NCBI GenBank assembly: GCA_019244985.1
Contig: JAFASB010000242.1
Location: forward strand, 1-6,879
Length of the DNA stretch: 6,879 nt
DNA from: Acidimicrobiia bacterium
GTDB lineage: Bacteria > Actinomycetota > Acidimicrobiia > Acidimicrobiales > AC-14
Direction of reading: 5' to 3'
Shown here: in pieces, positions 1 through 4,884 of the stretch
Position numbering within the stretch: the first letter of the stretch is position 1
How the letters are laid out: each line of letters begins with the position of its first letter
Made by a program: the position numbers and the translations under genes
The notes under the pieces: model-generated
What the model saw: the letters and a program-made list of their open reading frames with translations, nothing else
What the model was told of the DNA's origin: nothing
Database searches by the model: none

Positions 1-1
1 C

Positions 2-1678
2 GACTACAAGGTCCAGGTACAACAGGTCAGCGACGTGGCCGAGCGGTTCAAGCTGCAAGCCGGCAAGACCGGGGTGAGCATCGCGAGCAGCCTCATCTCC
101 GATCTCGGCGCAGCGACGAAGGTCACCGGCAACGACATCTTCGGCAACCTCGGCAAGATCGGAAAGGATCTCGTCACCCCTAACGCGCTCGGCCCACTCG
201 GCCAGCTCAAGGCCGCCGTGGACGATGTCACGTCTGGCGCGCGTCGCGAGCAGGCGGCCGAGGACGATGTCGCTCGACAGATGGCAGCGGTCGAGGTCGC
301 AACCAACGAGGCCTCGGCGGCTGCGGCGGAATTCGCGAAGCAGCAGGACGCCGTTACCTCGGCGGCTGATGGCTTGCGTTCGGCCGAGCAGAGCCAGGTC
401 AAGGCCCATGAAGCGACCGAGCAGGCCGTCCGGGGTGTCGCCTCGGCGCAGCATGCGACGCAGGACGCTGTCCACGGGCTCGAAGAGGCTCAGTACAGCC
501 TCAACGAGCTGTACGCGCGCGGCGAGCAGGTCGAGCGCGCCGTCACGACCGCCGAGTACGGCGTCGAGCAGGCGCACCGCGCGACCCGCGACGCCACTGA
601 GTCCCTCACCGACGCCCAGCGCAAACTGAACGAGGCCCAGCAGTTCGGTGCCGAGGACTCGGCGAACGAGCTCACGAACGCCCATCTCGACCTGGCGTCC
701 GCCACGTTGGCACTCGCCGAGGCCAAGCAGCGCGCGGCGACGACGGTCCCGACTGCCAGCGACCCTTACGCGGCGCAGGCGGCCCGGCTCGGGGTCCAGC
801 AAGCGACCCAGCGCCAGCGGGAGGCGCAGGAGGCGCTCAACAAGGTCCAGCAGTTCGGTACCCAAGCCGACCAGAACCTCACCGATGCCCAGCGCGCGGT
901 GCGGGACGCGTCGGAGAAGGTCACCGACTCGCTCCACGGCGAGGACGACGCCGTCGAGAAACTGAATGAGGCCCAGAAGGGCGTCGCCGAGTACCAGCAC
1001 CAGATCGCCGACGCGAAGTACGCGGTCTCCCAGGCCGCCTACGGCGTGCAGCAGGCCGAGGAGGGCGAACGCGACGCCTCGCAGAAGCTGAAGGACGCCC
1101 GTCAGGAAGAGGAGAACGCCTCGATCCGGGTCCGGGAGGCCGAGGACAAGCTCGACGAGACCGTGCGAGCGCTCGGTAGCGACCAGAACGACATGATCGA
1201 CACCCTCGAGAAGCGTTATCCCGAGCTCGCAGGCGTTGTCGAGCAGAGCTACGGCCGCATCAAGGCGGCGATGTCGAACTTGCCGGCGCCGCCGGCACCC
1301 CACACGGACATCAAGCCCATCTCGATCGTCGGGGCGGGGGGCGCATACGACCCGGCGACCGGCCAAATCCCGATCGTCGGAGCACCACCTGGCCGGGCGG
1401 CAGGCGGTCCCGTGGTGCCCGGCCGGACCTACGTGGTCGGTGAGAAGGGCCCTGAGCTCCTGCGCGACGGACGCGTCTATCCGAGCGGCCACGCTCCGCC
1501 GGAGGTCGTGCCTGCGCCTGACGCCAACGTCGAGCGCATCGACTACGACCGCCTCGGCCAGGCGGTGGCGAGCGCGCTTGAGGGCGTCGAGATGAGGGTC
1601 GACGGCATGAAGTTCGGCGAGCTCTCCATTCTCCACAGCGTGCGTTACCGCAGCGCCCACGCCGGGATGCGGTCCTGA
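2..1678 (+). CDS. Phage tail tape measure protein, C-terminal part (5' end outside window)
   Basis: The frame is open from base 2 with no stop, so the gene starts left of the window; the GTG at 35 has no convincing ribosome binding site and is probably internal. The 558 visible residues are mostly Ala/Gln/Glu/Asp-rich amphipathic helix with coiled-coil character (about bases 200-1190). Related modules recur, for example LTDAQRKLNEAQQFG near 605, LTDAQRAVRDAS near 878, KLNEAQKG near 958, and YGVEQA/YGVQQA near 557 and 1040. After a Pro-rich linker comes a Gly-rich stretch, GGPVV at 1403 and VGEKGPELL from about 1436, a signature often seen near the C-terminus of tape measure proteins of Gram-positive siphoviruses. 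This protein sets tail length and lies in the tail tube. No membrane segment or lytic domain is visible here; those would be upstream. The call rests on composition plus the C-terminal signature. Confidence 0.8.
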   Translation, partial: DYKVQVQQVSDVAERFKLQAGKTGVSIASSLISDLGAATKVTGNDIFGNLGKIGKDLVTPNALGPLGQLKAAVDDVTSGARREQAAEDDVARQMAAVEVATNEASAAAAEFAKQQDAVTSAADGLRSAEQSQVKAHEATEQAVRGVASAQHATQDAVHGLEEAQYSLNELYARGEQVERAVTTAEYGVEQAHRATRDATESLTDAQRKLNEAQQFGAEDSANELTNAHLDLASATLALAEAKQRAATTVPTASDPYAAQAARLGVQQATQRQREAQEALNKVQQFGTQADQNLTDAQRAVRDASEKVTDSLHGEDDAVEKLNEAQKGVAEYQHQIADAKYAVSQAAYGVQQAEEGERDASQKLKDARQEEENASIRVREAEDKLDETVRALGSDQNDMIDTLEKRYPELAGVVEQSYGRIKAAMSNLPAPPAPHTDIKPISIVGAGGAYDPATGQIPIVGAPPGRAAGGPVVPGRTYVVGEKGPELLRDGRVYPSGHAPPEVVPAPDANVERIDYDRLGQAVASALEGVEMRVDGMKFGELSILHSVRYRSAHAGMRS

Positions 1679-1692
1679 GCGAGAGTGTCGCG

Positions 1693-2016
1693 ATGCCTGC
1701 ACCCGTAGGGTTCGACACCTCGCTCGACGCCATGCGGATCATCACGGCCGCGCTCAACGAATCGGGCGGCACCGCCGACAAGGTGCCGATCGAACAGCTC
1801 CGCCACACGCGCGAGCAGCTCGAGGCCGCCGTCGAGCAGTCCGGTGGCGACGGGGTCATTCGGCTCCTGCTCGTGGTCGCCGAAGGTCTCATCGGCTGTC
1901 GTCTCGCTGCAGACAGAGGCGATCGGGCCGCCGCAGACTCCGAGCTGCAGAGCGCCAAAGAGGCGATGGCGGCGCTCGCCGAGGTCATCCCCGCGCCGGA
2001 CCCCGACGATCTGTAG
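1693..2016 (+). CDS. Small helical protein of unknown function, downstream of tape measure
   Basis: A 107-residue protein starting with ATG 14 nt after the tape measure stop, preceded by a weak purine stretch (GCGAGAG, 1679-1685). The close spacing and same strand suggest co-transcription with the tail gene. The sequence is predicted to be mostly helical (for example TDKVPIEQL-like and REQLEAAVEQ segments), with one Cys, no signal peptide, no clear membrane helix and an acidic tail ending DPDDL. I recognise no family. Its position would normally hold a distal tail protein, but it is far too short for that. It could be a small virion or accessory protein of the phage. A hairpin begins 2 nt after its stop codon. 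Confidence 0.7.
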   Translation: MPAPVGFDTSLDAMRIITAALNESGGTADKVPIEQLRHTREQLEAAVEQSGGDGVIRLLLVVAEGLIGCRLAADRGDRAAADSELQSAKEAMAALAEVIPAPDPDDL

Positions 2017-2018
2017 TC

Positions 2019-2052
2019 CGCGCGTAGGTTCATGTAGCTCCACCTACGCGCG
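2019..2052 (+). terminator. Hairpin after the tail-region gene, possible terminator
   Basis: A perfect 11-bp stem, CGCGCGTAGGT at 2019-2029 and ACCTACGCGCG at 2042-2052, encloses a 12-nt loop and begins 2 nt after the stop of the preceding gene. The position suits transcription termination. There is no T tract after it, as is common in high-GC actinobacteria, so it could also be an RNA regulatory element or a binding site. Confidence 0.5.
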
Positions 2053-2085
2053 CCGAACCTGTTACGACGGTGTCGGCTAAGCAAT

Positions 2086-2118
2086 GGCCCCGGCGGGTGA
2101 TTGAGCACCCCCGGGGCC
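2086..2118 (+). promoter_or_regulatory. GC-rich hairpin in the leader of the zinc-ribbon gene
   Basis: GGCCCCGG (2086-2093) pairs with CCGGGGCC (2111-2118) and, after a single bulged C at 2094, GGGTG (2095-2099) pairs with CACCC (2106-2110). The result is 13 base pairs with a 6-nt loop, ATTGAG. It lies 14 nt upstream of the GAGGAGGA ribosome binding site of the next gene, so it may be a leader structure or a second termination point. No U tract follows. Confidence 0.45.
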
Positions 2119-2147
2119 CGGACAGCACCTACGAGGAGGAGCTGACA

Positions 2148-2357
2148 GTGATCGAGGGTAGGCAGTTCGTGAAGGCGGCGGCGTTCCCGGAGGGTTTCAC
2201 CTGCGCGCAGTGCGGCACGCCACGCCGGAGCGTCGACCTGCCAGGCGTGGTCGCTCTGGTGGTTGGCGACGACAGCGTCTGTTGGCCGTGCGTGGGCGAT
2301 GCGATGGTCGACGCCGTGGACGCTGGGATCGGGTCCGGCCCTCAGGCCGCGGGCTGA
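2148..2357 (+). CDS. Small zinc-ribbon-like protein
   Basis: A 69-residue protein with two Cys pairs, CAQC (C19, C22) and CWPC (C45, C48), spaced C-X2-C-X22-C-X2-C, the pattern of a structural zinc-binding knuckle fold. I chose the GTG at 2148 because a near-perfect Shine-Dalgarno, GAGGAGGA at 2133-2140, sits 7 nt before it. The longer in-frame GTG start at 2070 has no such site and would translate through the strong 2086-2118 hairpin. Small proteins of this kind are common in actinobacteriophages, where most have no assigned role; they may bind nucleic acid or a partner protein. Its last 16 bases overlap the end of the convergent WhiB-like gene. Confidence 0.75.
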   Translation: MIEGRQFVKAAAFPEGFTCAQCGTPRRSVDLPGVVALVVGDDSVCWPCVGDAMVDAVDAGIGSGPQAAG

Positions 2358-2713
2358 TCGGGCGACGTCGCACGCTTCTTCGCCAGCGCGACCTGGTGGG
2401 CGCGCGCGATGTCGTCAAGGGTGGATGGGCGCCGCGTCCGTTTCCGCGACGGTGGATCGTCACGTCTGACGCCTCCCCAGATGCCGTCATGCTCGTCGCG
2501 CCCGGACGCCCGGCACTCGTCTTGCACGCTGCACGACGCGCAGATGGCCTTCGCCGCGCGGGCGCCAGCCGGAGACAACGGGAAAAACGTGACCTCCGGG
2601 TGCTCCTTGCAGGCTGCGTCCGCATGCCATGCCGGGCGGTTGAGGAGGTCCGCTACAAGGTCTCGCAGCTCGTCGGCGAGAGCGAGTTCACCGCTGGGGC
2701 CAACTGCGGCCAC
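2342..2713 (-). CDS. WhiB-like iron-sulfur transcriptional regulator
   Basis: A 123-residue protein with the full WhiB pattern: HADAAC with Cys35, then C58-X2-C61-X5-C67 (CASCSVQDEC), which ligate a 4Fe-4S cluster, followed by the GIWGG turn at 77-81 and a basic C-terminal segment (SRKRTRR, 89-95) for DNA contact. WhiB proteins bind the sigma factor SigA and alter promoter choice. Phage-encoded copies are known, such as WhiB of mycobacteriophage TM4, which interferes with a host WhiB. The start is a GTG with no visible Shine-Dalgarno and TAACAG 7-12 nt before it, so a leaderless transcript is possible. It diverges from the membrane-protein gene across a 67-bp gap. Which host or phage genes it controls cannot be told. 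Confidence 0.93.
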   Translation of the reverse strand: MAAVGPSGELALADELRDLVADLLNRPAWHADAACKEHPEVTFFPLSPAGARAAKAICASCSVQDECRASGRDEHDGIWGGVRRDDPPSRKRTRRPSTLDDIARAHQVALAKKRATSPDQPAA

Positions 2714-2756
2714 GTTCGTCTGTTACGCGGCGACCGACACCGAGAGGCGACGGTAC

Positions 2757-2774
2757 CGATCGCGCGCGCGATCG
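2757..2774. promoter_or_regulatory. 18-bp perfect palindrome between divergent genes, possible operator
   Basis: CGATCGCGCGCGCGATCG is a perfect 18-bp inverted repeat without spacer. It lies 44 bp upstream of the WhiB-like gene start and 7 bp upstream of the membrane-protein start, in their shared divergent intergenic region. The position suits a dimeric repressor site controlling one or both genes. It is built mostly of CG steps, which occur easily by chance in GC-rich DNA, so the operator role is inference. Confidence 0.4.
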
Positions 2775-2780
2775 TTGGGG

Positions 2781-3206
2781 ATGCTCGTCGCCTGGCTGGC
2801 CCTCGTCCTCGGTGTCGTGAACAGCGCTCTCCTGATTTACCAGTGGCGGCAGTCGGGCCCGGTGGTGGCCGTGCGCACCGCGTTCGCGTTCCCTGTCTAC
2901 GGGCCAAATCTGGGTGAGCAGCACGTATCAGTGGAGGCGTTCAACAAGGGGCGGTCGCCGACCACCGTCGAGGGTTGGGGTATAGCGCTGGAGCCAGGGC
3001 ACGGTGACCTGTTTGTTCAGCACCCGGAGCCGTGGCAGCCATCGCTACCGCACCGTCTGGAGCCGGGCGCGTCGGCAACGTGGTACATGCGGCTGAGCGA
3101 GTTGGAGGCCGAACTGGCGAAGCGGCCGGGGGCGCGCCCGGTTGCGTTTGTGCGGCTCGCTGGTGGCGCTCGGTGCACCGCTCCGGTGCACCTGAGCAGC
3201 CATTGA
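2781..3206 (+). CDS. One-pass membrane protein of unknown function
   Basis: A 141-residue protein from ATG 2781; TTG at 2775 is an alternative. Residues 1-20 (MLVAWLALVLGVVNSALLIY) form a hydrophobic anchor followed by QWRQ. The rest, residues about 27-135, looks like a small beta-rich domain with a VEAFNKGRSP turn and alternating hydrophobic residues, probably a beta sandwich. The frame stays open upstream to 2409, but that stretch is antisense to the WhiB gene and has no independent support, so I left it out. No good Shine-Dalgarno is visible, which weakens the exact start. Similar short anchored proteins are common in actinobacteria and their mobile elements. Its role is unknown; a prophage-borne surface or exclusion function is only a possibility. 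Confidence 0.65.
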   Translation: MLVAWLALVLGVVNSALLIYQWRQSGPVVAVRTAFAFPVYGPNLGEQHVSVEAFNKGRSPTTVEGWGIALEPGHGDLFVQHPEPWQPSLPHRLEPGASATWYMRLSELEAELAKRPGARPVAFVRLAGGARCTAPVHLSSH

Positions 3207-3213
3207 TGGCGAG

Positions 3214-3705
3214 CTACGTCGGGGACGCCTTGAGTCGCGGATCGCGATAGTCACCAGCCAGCGCGTCCGCCCAGATCAACAGGGCGAGCAGTCGAGTGAG
3301 GGGAGCGGTCTGGTCGCCCTCCATGTTGCGGACCGCCGACGCCTTCCGCCGGTCGTAGGCGTCGTCTGATAGCGGCTGAAGGGCGTCGAAGAGGCCGCGC
3401 GGAGCCTTCTGGATCAGGTTCGATATCGCGGCGGCCAACATCTCGTCAGTGGTCCCCCGATCGAAGCTTGCGAGGAGTTCCTGCTGCTCAACGATCGCGT
3501 CCTGCGCCAGCTTGCGCAGCTCCAGCTCCGCGTACGCCCTGTCGCCGGCGCTGGACGACTCCACGGGCTCGTACGGGATAGCAACGCGGTCGATGACCCA
3601 CTCCGGCACCGTGCGGAGCACGCGACGCTGCTGCTGACGCAGCGCGTCCAGCTCCTTCGTCAGAAAGGGATGTCCGTCCTCCATAAGCGGCCAGGCTATG
3701 ACCAC
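3214..3705 (-). CDS. Hypothetical helical protein near the prophage end
   Basis: A 163-residue reading from GTG at 3705; ATG at 3684 would give 156 residues (MEDGHPF). Neither start has a clear ribosome binding site. The protein is predicted to be largely helical and charged, with an N-terminal LTKELDALRQQQRRVLR helix, an ELELRKLAQDAIVEQQELL helix around residues 60-78 and a hydrophobic helix LTRLLALLIWADAL near 137-150. It has no Cys and no signal peptide. I do not recognise a family. It converges on the membrane-protein gene with 7 bp between stops and is the last gene before the attachment-like site, where integrases or excision factors are often found, but it shows no tyrosine or serine integrase motifs and is not an obvious helix-turn-helix protein. 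Confidence 0.6.
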   Translation of the reverse strand: MVIAWPLMEDGHPFLTKELDALRQQQRRVLRTVPEWVIDRVAIPYEPVESSSAGDRAYAELELRKLAQDAIVEQQELLASFDRGTTDEMLAAAISNLIQKAPRGLFDALQPLSDDAYDRRKASAVRNMEGDQTAPLTRLLALLIWADALAGDYRDPRLKASPT

Positions 3706-3754
3706 GATTACGAGCGCGGCGGGGTTCTAGGCCGCGGCCAGGCCGCGAGAGGCC

Positions 3755-3791
3755 GTCAGACCGTGTCAGACGACGACAGATGACAACAGAC
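3755..3791 (+). repeat. Four 10-bp-phased RWCAGAY motifs, candidate integrase arm-type sites
   Basis: The heptamers GTCAGAC (3755), GTCAGAC (3765), GACAGAT (3775) and AACAGAC (3785) recur at exactly 10-bp steps with 3-bp spacers. A weaker fifth decamer ending GAGA (3741-3750) keeps the phase. One-helical-turn spacing and a position 45-85 bp from the tRNA anticodon arm suit arm-type sites of a tyrosine integrase or sites of an accessory factor. No integrase is in the window to match. Confidence 0.45.
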
Positions 3792-3794
3792 AAA

Positions 3795-3835
3795 AGCGCA
3801 GGTGGGAGTGGAACTTGCCTGGTCACGCCTGCGCT
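3795..3835. repeat. Inverted repeat beside the tRNA fragment
   Basis: AGCGCAGG (3795-3802) and CCTGCGCT (3828-3835) are a perfect 8-bp inverted repeat with 25 bp between them. It lies between the phased heptamers and the start of the 52-bp tRNA-derived repeat, where a tRNA 5' half would be if the gene were intact. It is not a D arm and does not restore a tRNA. Confidence 0.4.
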
Positions 3836-3888
3836 CGCGCTGCCCTTACAAGGCAGAAGTCGGGGGTTCGAGTCCCTCAGCGCCCACC
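3836..3888 (+). repeat. tRNA-Val 3' fragment, probable attR of the prophage
   Basis: This folds as the 3' part of a tRNA: anticodon stem CTGCC/GGCAG (3840-3844, 3852-3856) with loop CTTACAA (anticodon TAC, valine), 5-nt variable loop AAGTC, T stem GGGGG/CCCTC around TTCGAGT (3862-3878), acceptor strand AGCGCCC (3879-3885), discriminator A and CC. The matching 5' acceptor GGGCGCT and a D arm are absent upstream, so it is not an intact tRNA gene. A tRNA 3' end beyond phage genes is the normal product of integration into a tRNA gene. Bases 3836-3887 are repeated at 4813-4864 with 2 mismatches. Confidence 0.78.
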
Positions 3889-3898
3889 GTTCTGACCT

Positions 3899-3922
3899 GC
3901 GGCGCCCGACGGGGAGCGCCGC
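3899..3922 (+). terminator. Hairpin 3' of the tRNA fragment
   Basis: GCGGCGC (3899-3905) and GCGCCGC (3916-3922) form a 7-bp stem with a 10-nt loop, starting 11 nt after the tRNA 3' end. It could be the old terminator of the tRNA transcription unit carried along at this end. No T tract follows, and the downstream flank of the second tRNA fragment has no matching hairpin. Confidence 0.3.
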
Positions 3923-3990
3923 GGCCCGCCGTTTGCAAGGCCGGGGATGCGTGAGAGACTGCTGGCCTCGCGATATTGGGGAGGACTCAG

Positions 3991-4599
3991 ATGAAGCGAA
4001 GATCACGCGTCGGTGTGGTGGTGGGACTCGTTGGCGGTATGAGCATGCTGGTACTGGCGGCGCCACCTGCGGGTGCCCTCCGGGTATCCGGCGGCGATTC
4101 GATCGCGGTCGCGTCGGCGAACGGCGGAAGCGGCGGATCGGCCGTGCTCCACGTCTCGCCGGTGGCGACCTCGGGCAACTCGGGAGCGGCCGTCGGTCAG
4201 TCGTCGGCGACCAACAGTGGCAATACTGGCCCCGCGTCGTCGACGTCGACGTCGAACCCTGTCGCTGTGTCAGGCAACTCCGGCTCAACGGGTAGCACGG
4301 GCAATGTCACTGTCCACGTTTCGACGTCCAACACGGCGATCAAAGGCAAGGCAACGGTCGACGGAAATGCGCGCTCGGGCGATAGCGGCAACTCGGGCCG
4401 CACTGGGAATGCGTCCGCGGTCGGGAGCGCCAACTCGAGTGCCAACTCGGGAGCGACCTCGACGTCGAACGCCCAGAGCGGCAGTACCGGTAACGCCGCC
4501 AACGCCGTCAAGGTGACTGCGGTCGGCGGCAACGGCGCCCGAGGCGGCGACGATGCCACCGCCCATTCCGGCAGGGGCGGCAACGTCACCATTCACTAA
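3991..4599 (+). CDS. Secreted Gly/Ser/Asn-rich repeat protein
   Basis: A 202-residue protein from ATG 3991, chosen because GGGGAGGA (3978-3985) lies 5 nt before it; the upstream TTG at 3976 would overlap that site. Residues 1-29 form a signal peptide: basic MKRRSR, hydrophobic core VGVVVGLVGG...MLVLAA and an AGA cleavage site. The mature part is low complexity, with no Cys, no Trp and few charges. Short turns such as SGNSG (61, 94), NSGNTG (75), SGDSGNSGRTG (129), SGSTGN (163) and SGRGGN (193) recur roughly every 15-18 residues or multiples, separated by short Val/Thr/Ser/Ala stretches like VTVHVSTS. This suggests a beta-solenoid or beta-roll that is exported and perhaps surface bound. No sortase motif or C-terminal anchor is present. 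I do not recognise a named family. It is the only gene between two tRNA fragments and has its own terminator. Confidence 0.82.
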   Translation: MKRRSRVGVVVGLVGGMSMLVLAAPPAGALRVSGGDSIAVASANGGSGGSAVLHVSPVATSGNSGAAVGQSSATNSGNTGPASSTSTSNPVAVSGNSGSTGSTGNVTVHVSTSNTAIKGKATVDGNARSGDSGNSGRTGNASAVGSANSSANSGATSTSNAQSGSTGNAANAVKVTAVGGNGARGGDDATAHSGRGGNVTIH

Positions 4600-4629
4600 C
4601 AACCGTTCCCAACAACACGACGCAAGTCG

Positions 4630-4660
4630 AGAGAGCCCGGGGCTGTGCCCCGGGCTCTCT
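4630..4660 (+). terminator. Strong terminator hairpin after the secreted protein gene
   Basis: A perfect 14-bp stem runs AGAGAGCCCGGGGC (4630-4643), TGT loop, GCCCCGGGCTCTCT (4647-4660), starting 30 nt after the stop codon. It is followed by GTATCTCTC, a weak T-bearing tail. The GC-rich stem with a tiny loop fits an actinobacterial intrinsic terminator that isolates the secreted protein gene from the downstream operon. Confidence 0.75.
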
Positions 4661-4812
4661 GTATCTCTCGAGGCCGTGGAACGACTGATGTCGTCGTCTG
4701 AGCGGGACGGCTACGGGCAAACGGTGGTTACTCGGCGTGTTGCCGCACGAAGCGGACCCGCCTGGTAGTCCGCCTTCGGGGAGGCGATGCACACGTGCTG
4801 GTCGGTGATCTC
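4661..4812. other. Gene-free stretch between terminator and second tRNA fragment
   Basis: I see no convincing gene here. There is a 6-bp inverted repeat, GCGGAC (4752-4757) with GTCCGC (4768-4773), which competes with a 5-bp stem CGCCT/AGGCG (4771-4775, 4782-4786). Neither has a clear role. A promoter for the hydrolase operon would be expected in this stretch or inside the tRNA fragment, but no box stands out. The phased heptamers found beside the first tRNA fragment are absent. Confidence 0.4.
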
Positions 4813-4865
4813 CGCGCTGCCCTCACAAGGCAGAAGTCGGGGGGTCGAGTCCCTCAGCGCCCACA
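4813..4865 (+). repeat. Second tRNA-Val 3' fragment, probable older attachment site
   Basis: This is the same 52-bp sequence as 3836-3887 with two changes: the anticodon loop is CTCACAA (anticodon CAC, also valine) instead of CTTACAA, and the first T-loop base is G instead of T (4844), breaking the conserved TTC. Anticodon stem, variable loop, T stem and acceptor strand (4817-4862) are otherwise intact, but D arm and 5' acceptor strand are missing. It cannot be a working tRNA gene. The damaged T loop suggests it is no longer selected and is the older of the two copies. It ends 20 bp before the hydrolase start codon. Confidence 0.75.
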
Positions 4866-4884
4866 CCGACTACAACGACGCTCG

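Larger units (their letters stand above)
1..3888. mobile_element. Right end of an integrated phage-like element
   Basis: This block runs from the left window edge to the 3' end of a partial tRNA-Val sequence. It contains a tape measure protein fragment, small phage-type genes, a zinc-ribbon protein, a WhiB-like regulator and two unknown genes, and ends in a tRNA 3' fragment with phased short repeats beside it. Siphovirus-type prophages of actinobacteria commonly integrate at tRNA 3' ends, and some carry WhiB-like genes. The integrase, lysis genes and left attachment site are not in the window, so the full extent and completeness are unknown. That it is a prophage rather than another type of integrative element is inferred mainly from the tape measure gene. 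Confidence 0.72.
3889..4864. mobile_element. One-gene segment between two tRNA-Val 3' fragments, possible element remnant
   Basis: The segment is bounded by two directly repeated tRNA 3' fragments, so it has the outline of a second element integrated at the same tRNA. It holds a single gene for a secreted repeat protein plus a terminator, and no recombinase. It may be a decayed island or a satellite mobilised in trans. Duplication of the tRNA end by unequal exchange is another explanation. Confidence 0.42.

Noticed and set aside
638..860. CRISPR-like or insertion-type repeat inside the tape measure gene (CAGCAGTTCGGT at two places)
   Set aside because: The repeats are in frame and follow the repeating helical modules of the protein, so they are explained by protein structure.
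1311..2108. Long minus-strand open frame of 265 codons
   Set aside because: It is Arg/Pro/Ser-rich and antisense to the tape measure C-terminus and the next gene, both of which have better coding character.
2409..2780. Upstream extension of the membrane-protein frame
   Set aside because: It is antisense to nearly all of the WhiB-like gene, has Arg/Ser-rich composition typical of an off-frame reading of GC-rich DNA, and no ribosome binding site. The WhiB motifs fix the coding strand there.
3795..3888. A complete functional tRNA-Val gene
   Set aside because: No 5' acceptor strand GGGCGCT and no D arm are found in the bases before the anticodon arm, and the 3795-3835 inverted repeat does not fit a D arm.
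3933..3960. Promoter for the secreted protein gene (TTGCAA with a GAGACT box 16 bp later)
   Set aside because: The -35-like box is fair, but the -10-like box matches too poorly to claim.
3780..4295. Plus-strand open frame through the first tRNA fragment
   Set aside because: It translates tRNA sequence and hairpins and overlaps the secreted protein gene in another frame. No start signal supports it.
4197..4592. Minus-strand frame with Leu/Pro/Val-rich protein opposite the secreted gene
   Set aside because: Its regular composition is the mirror of Gly/Ser/Asn repeat codons on the plus strand. The plus-strand gene has a signal peptide, ribosome binding site and terminator.
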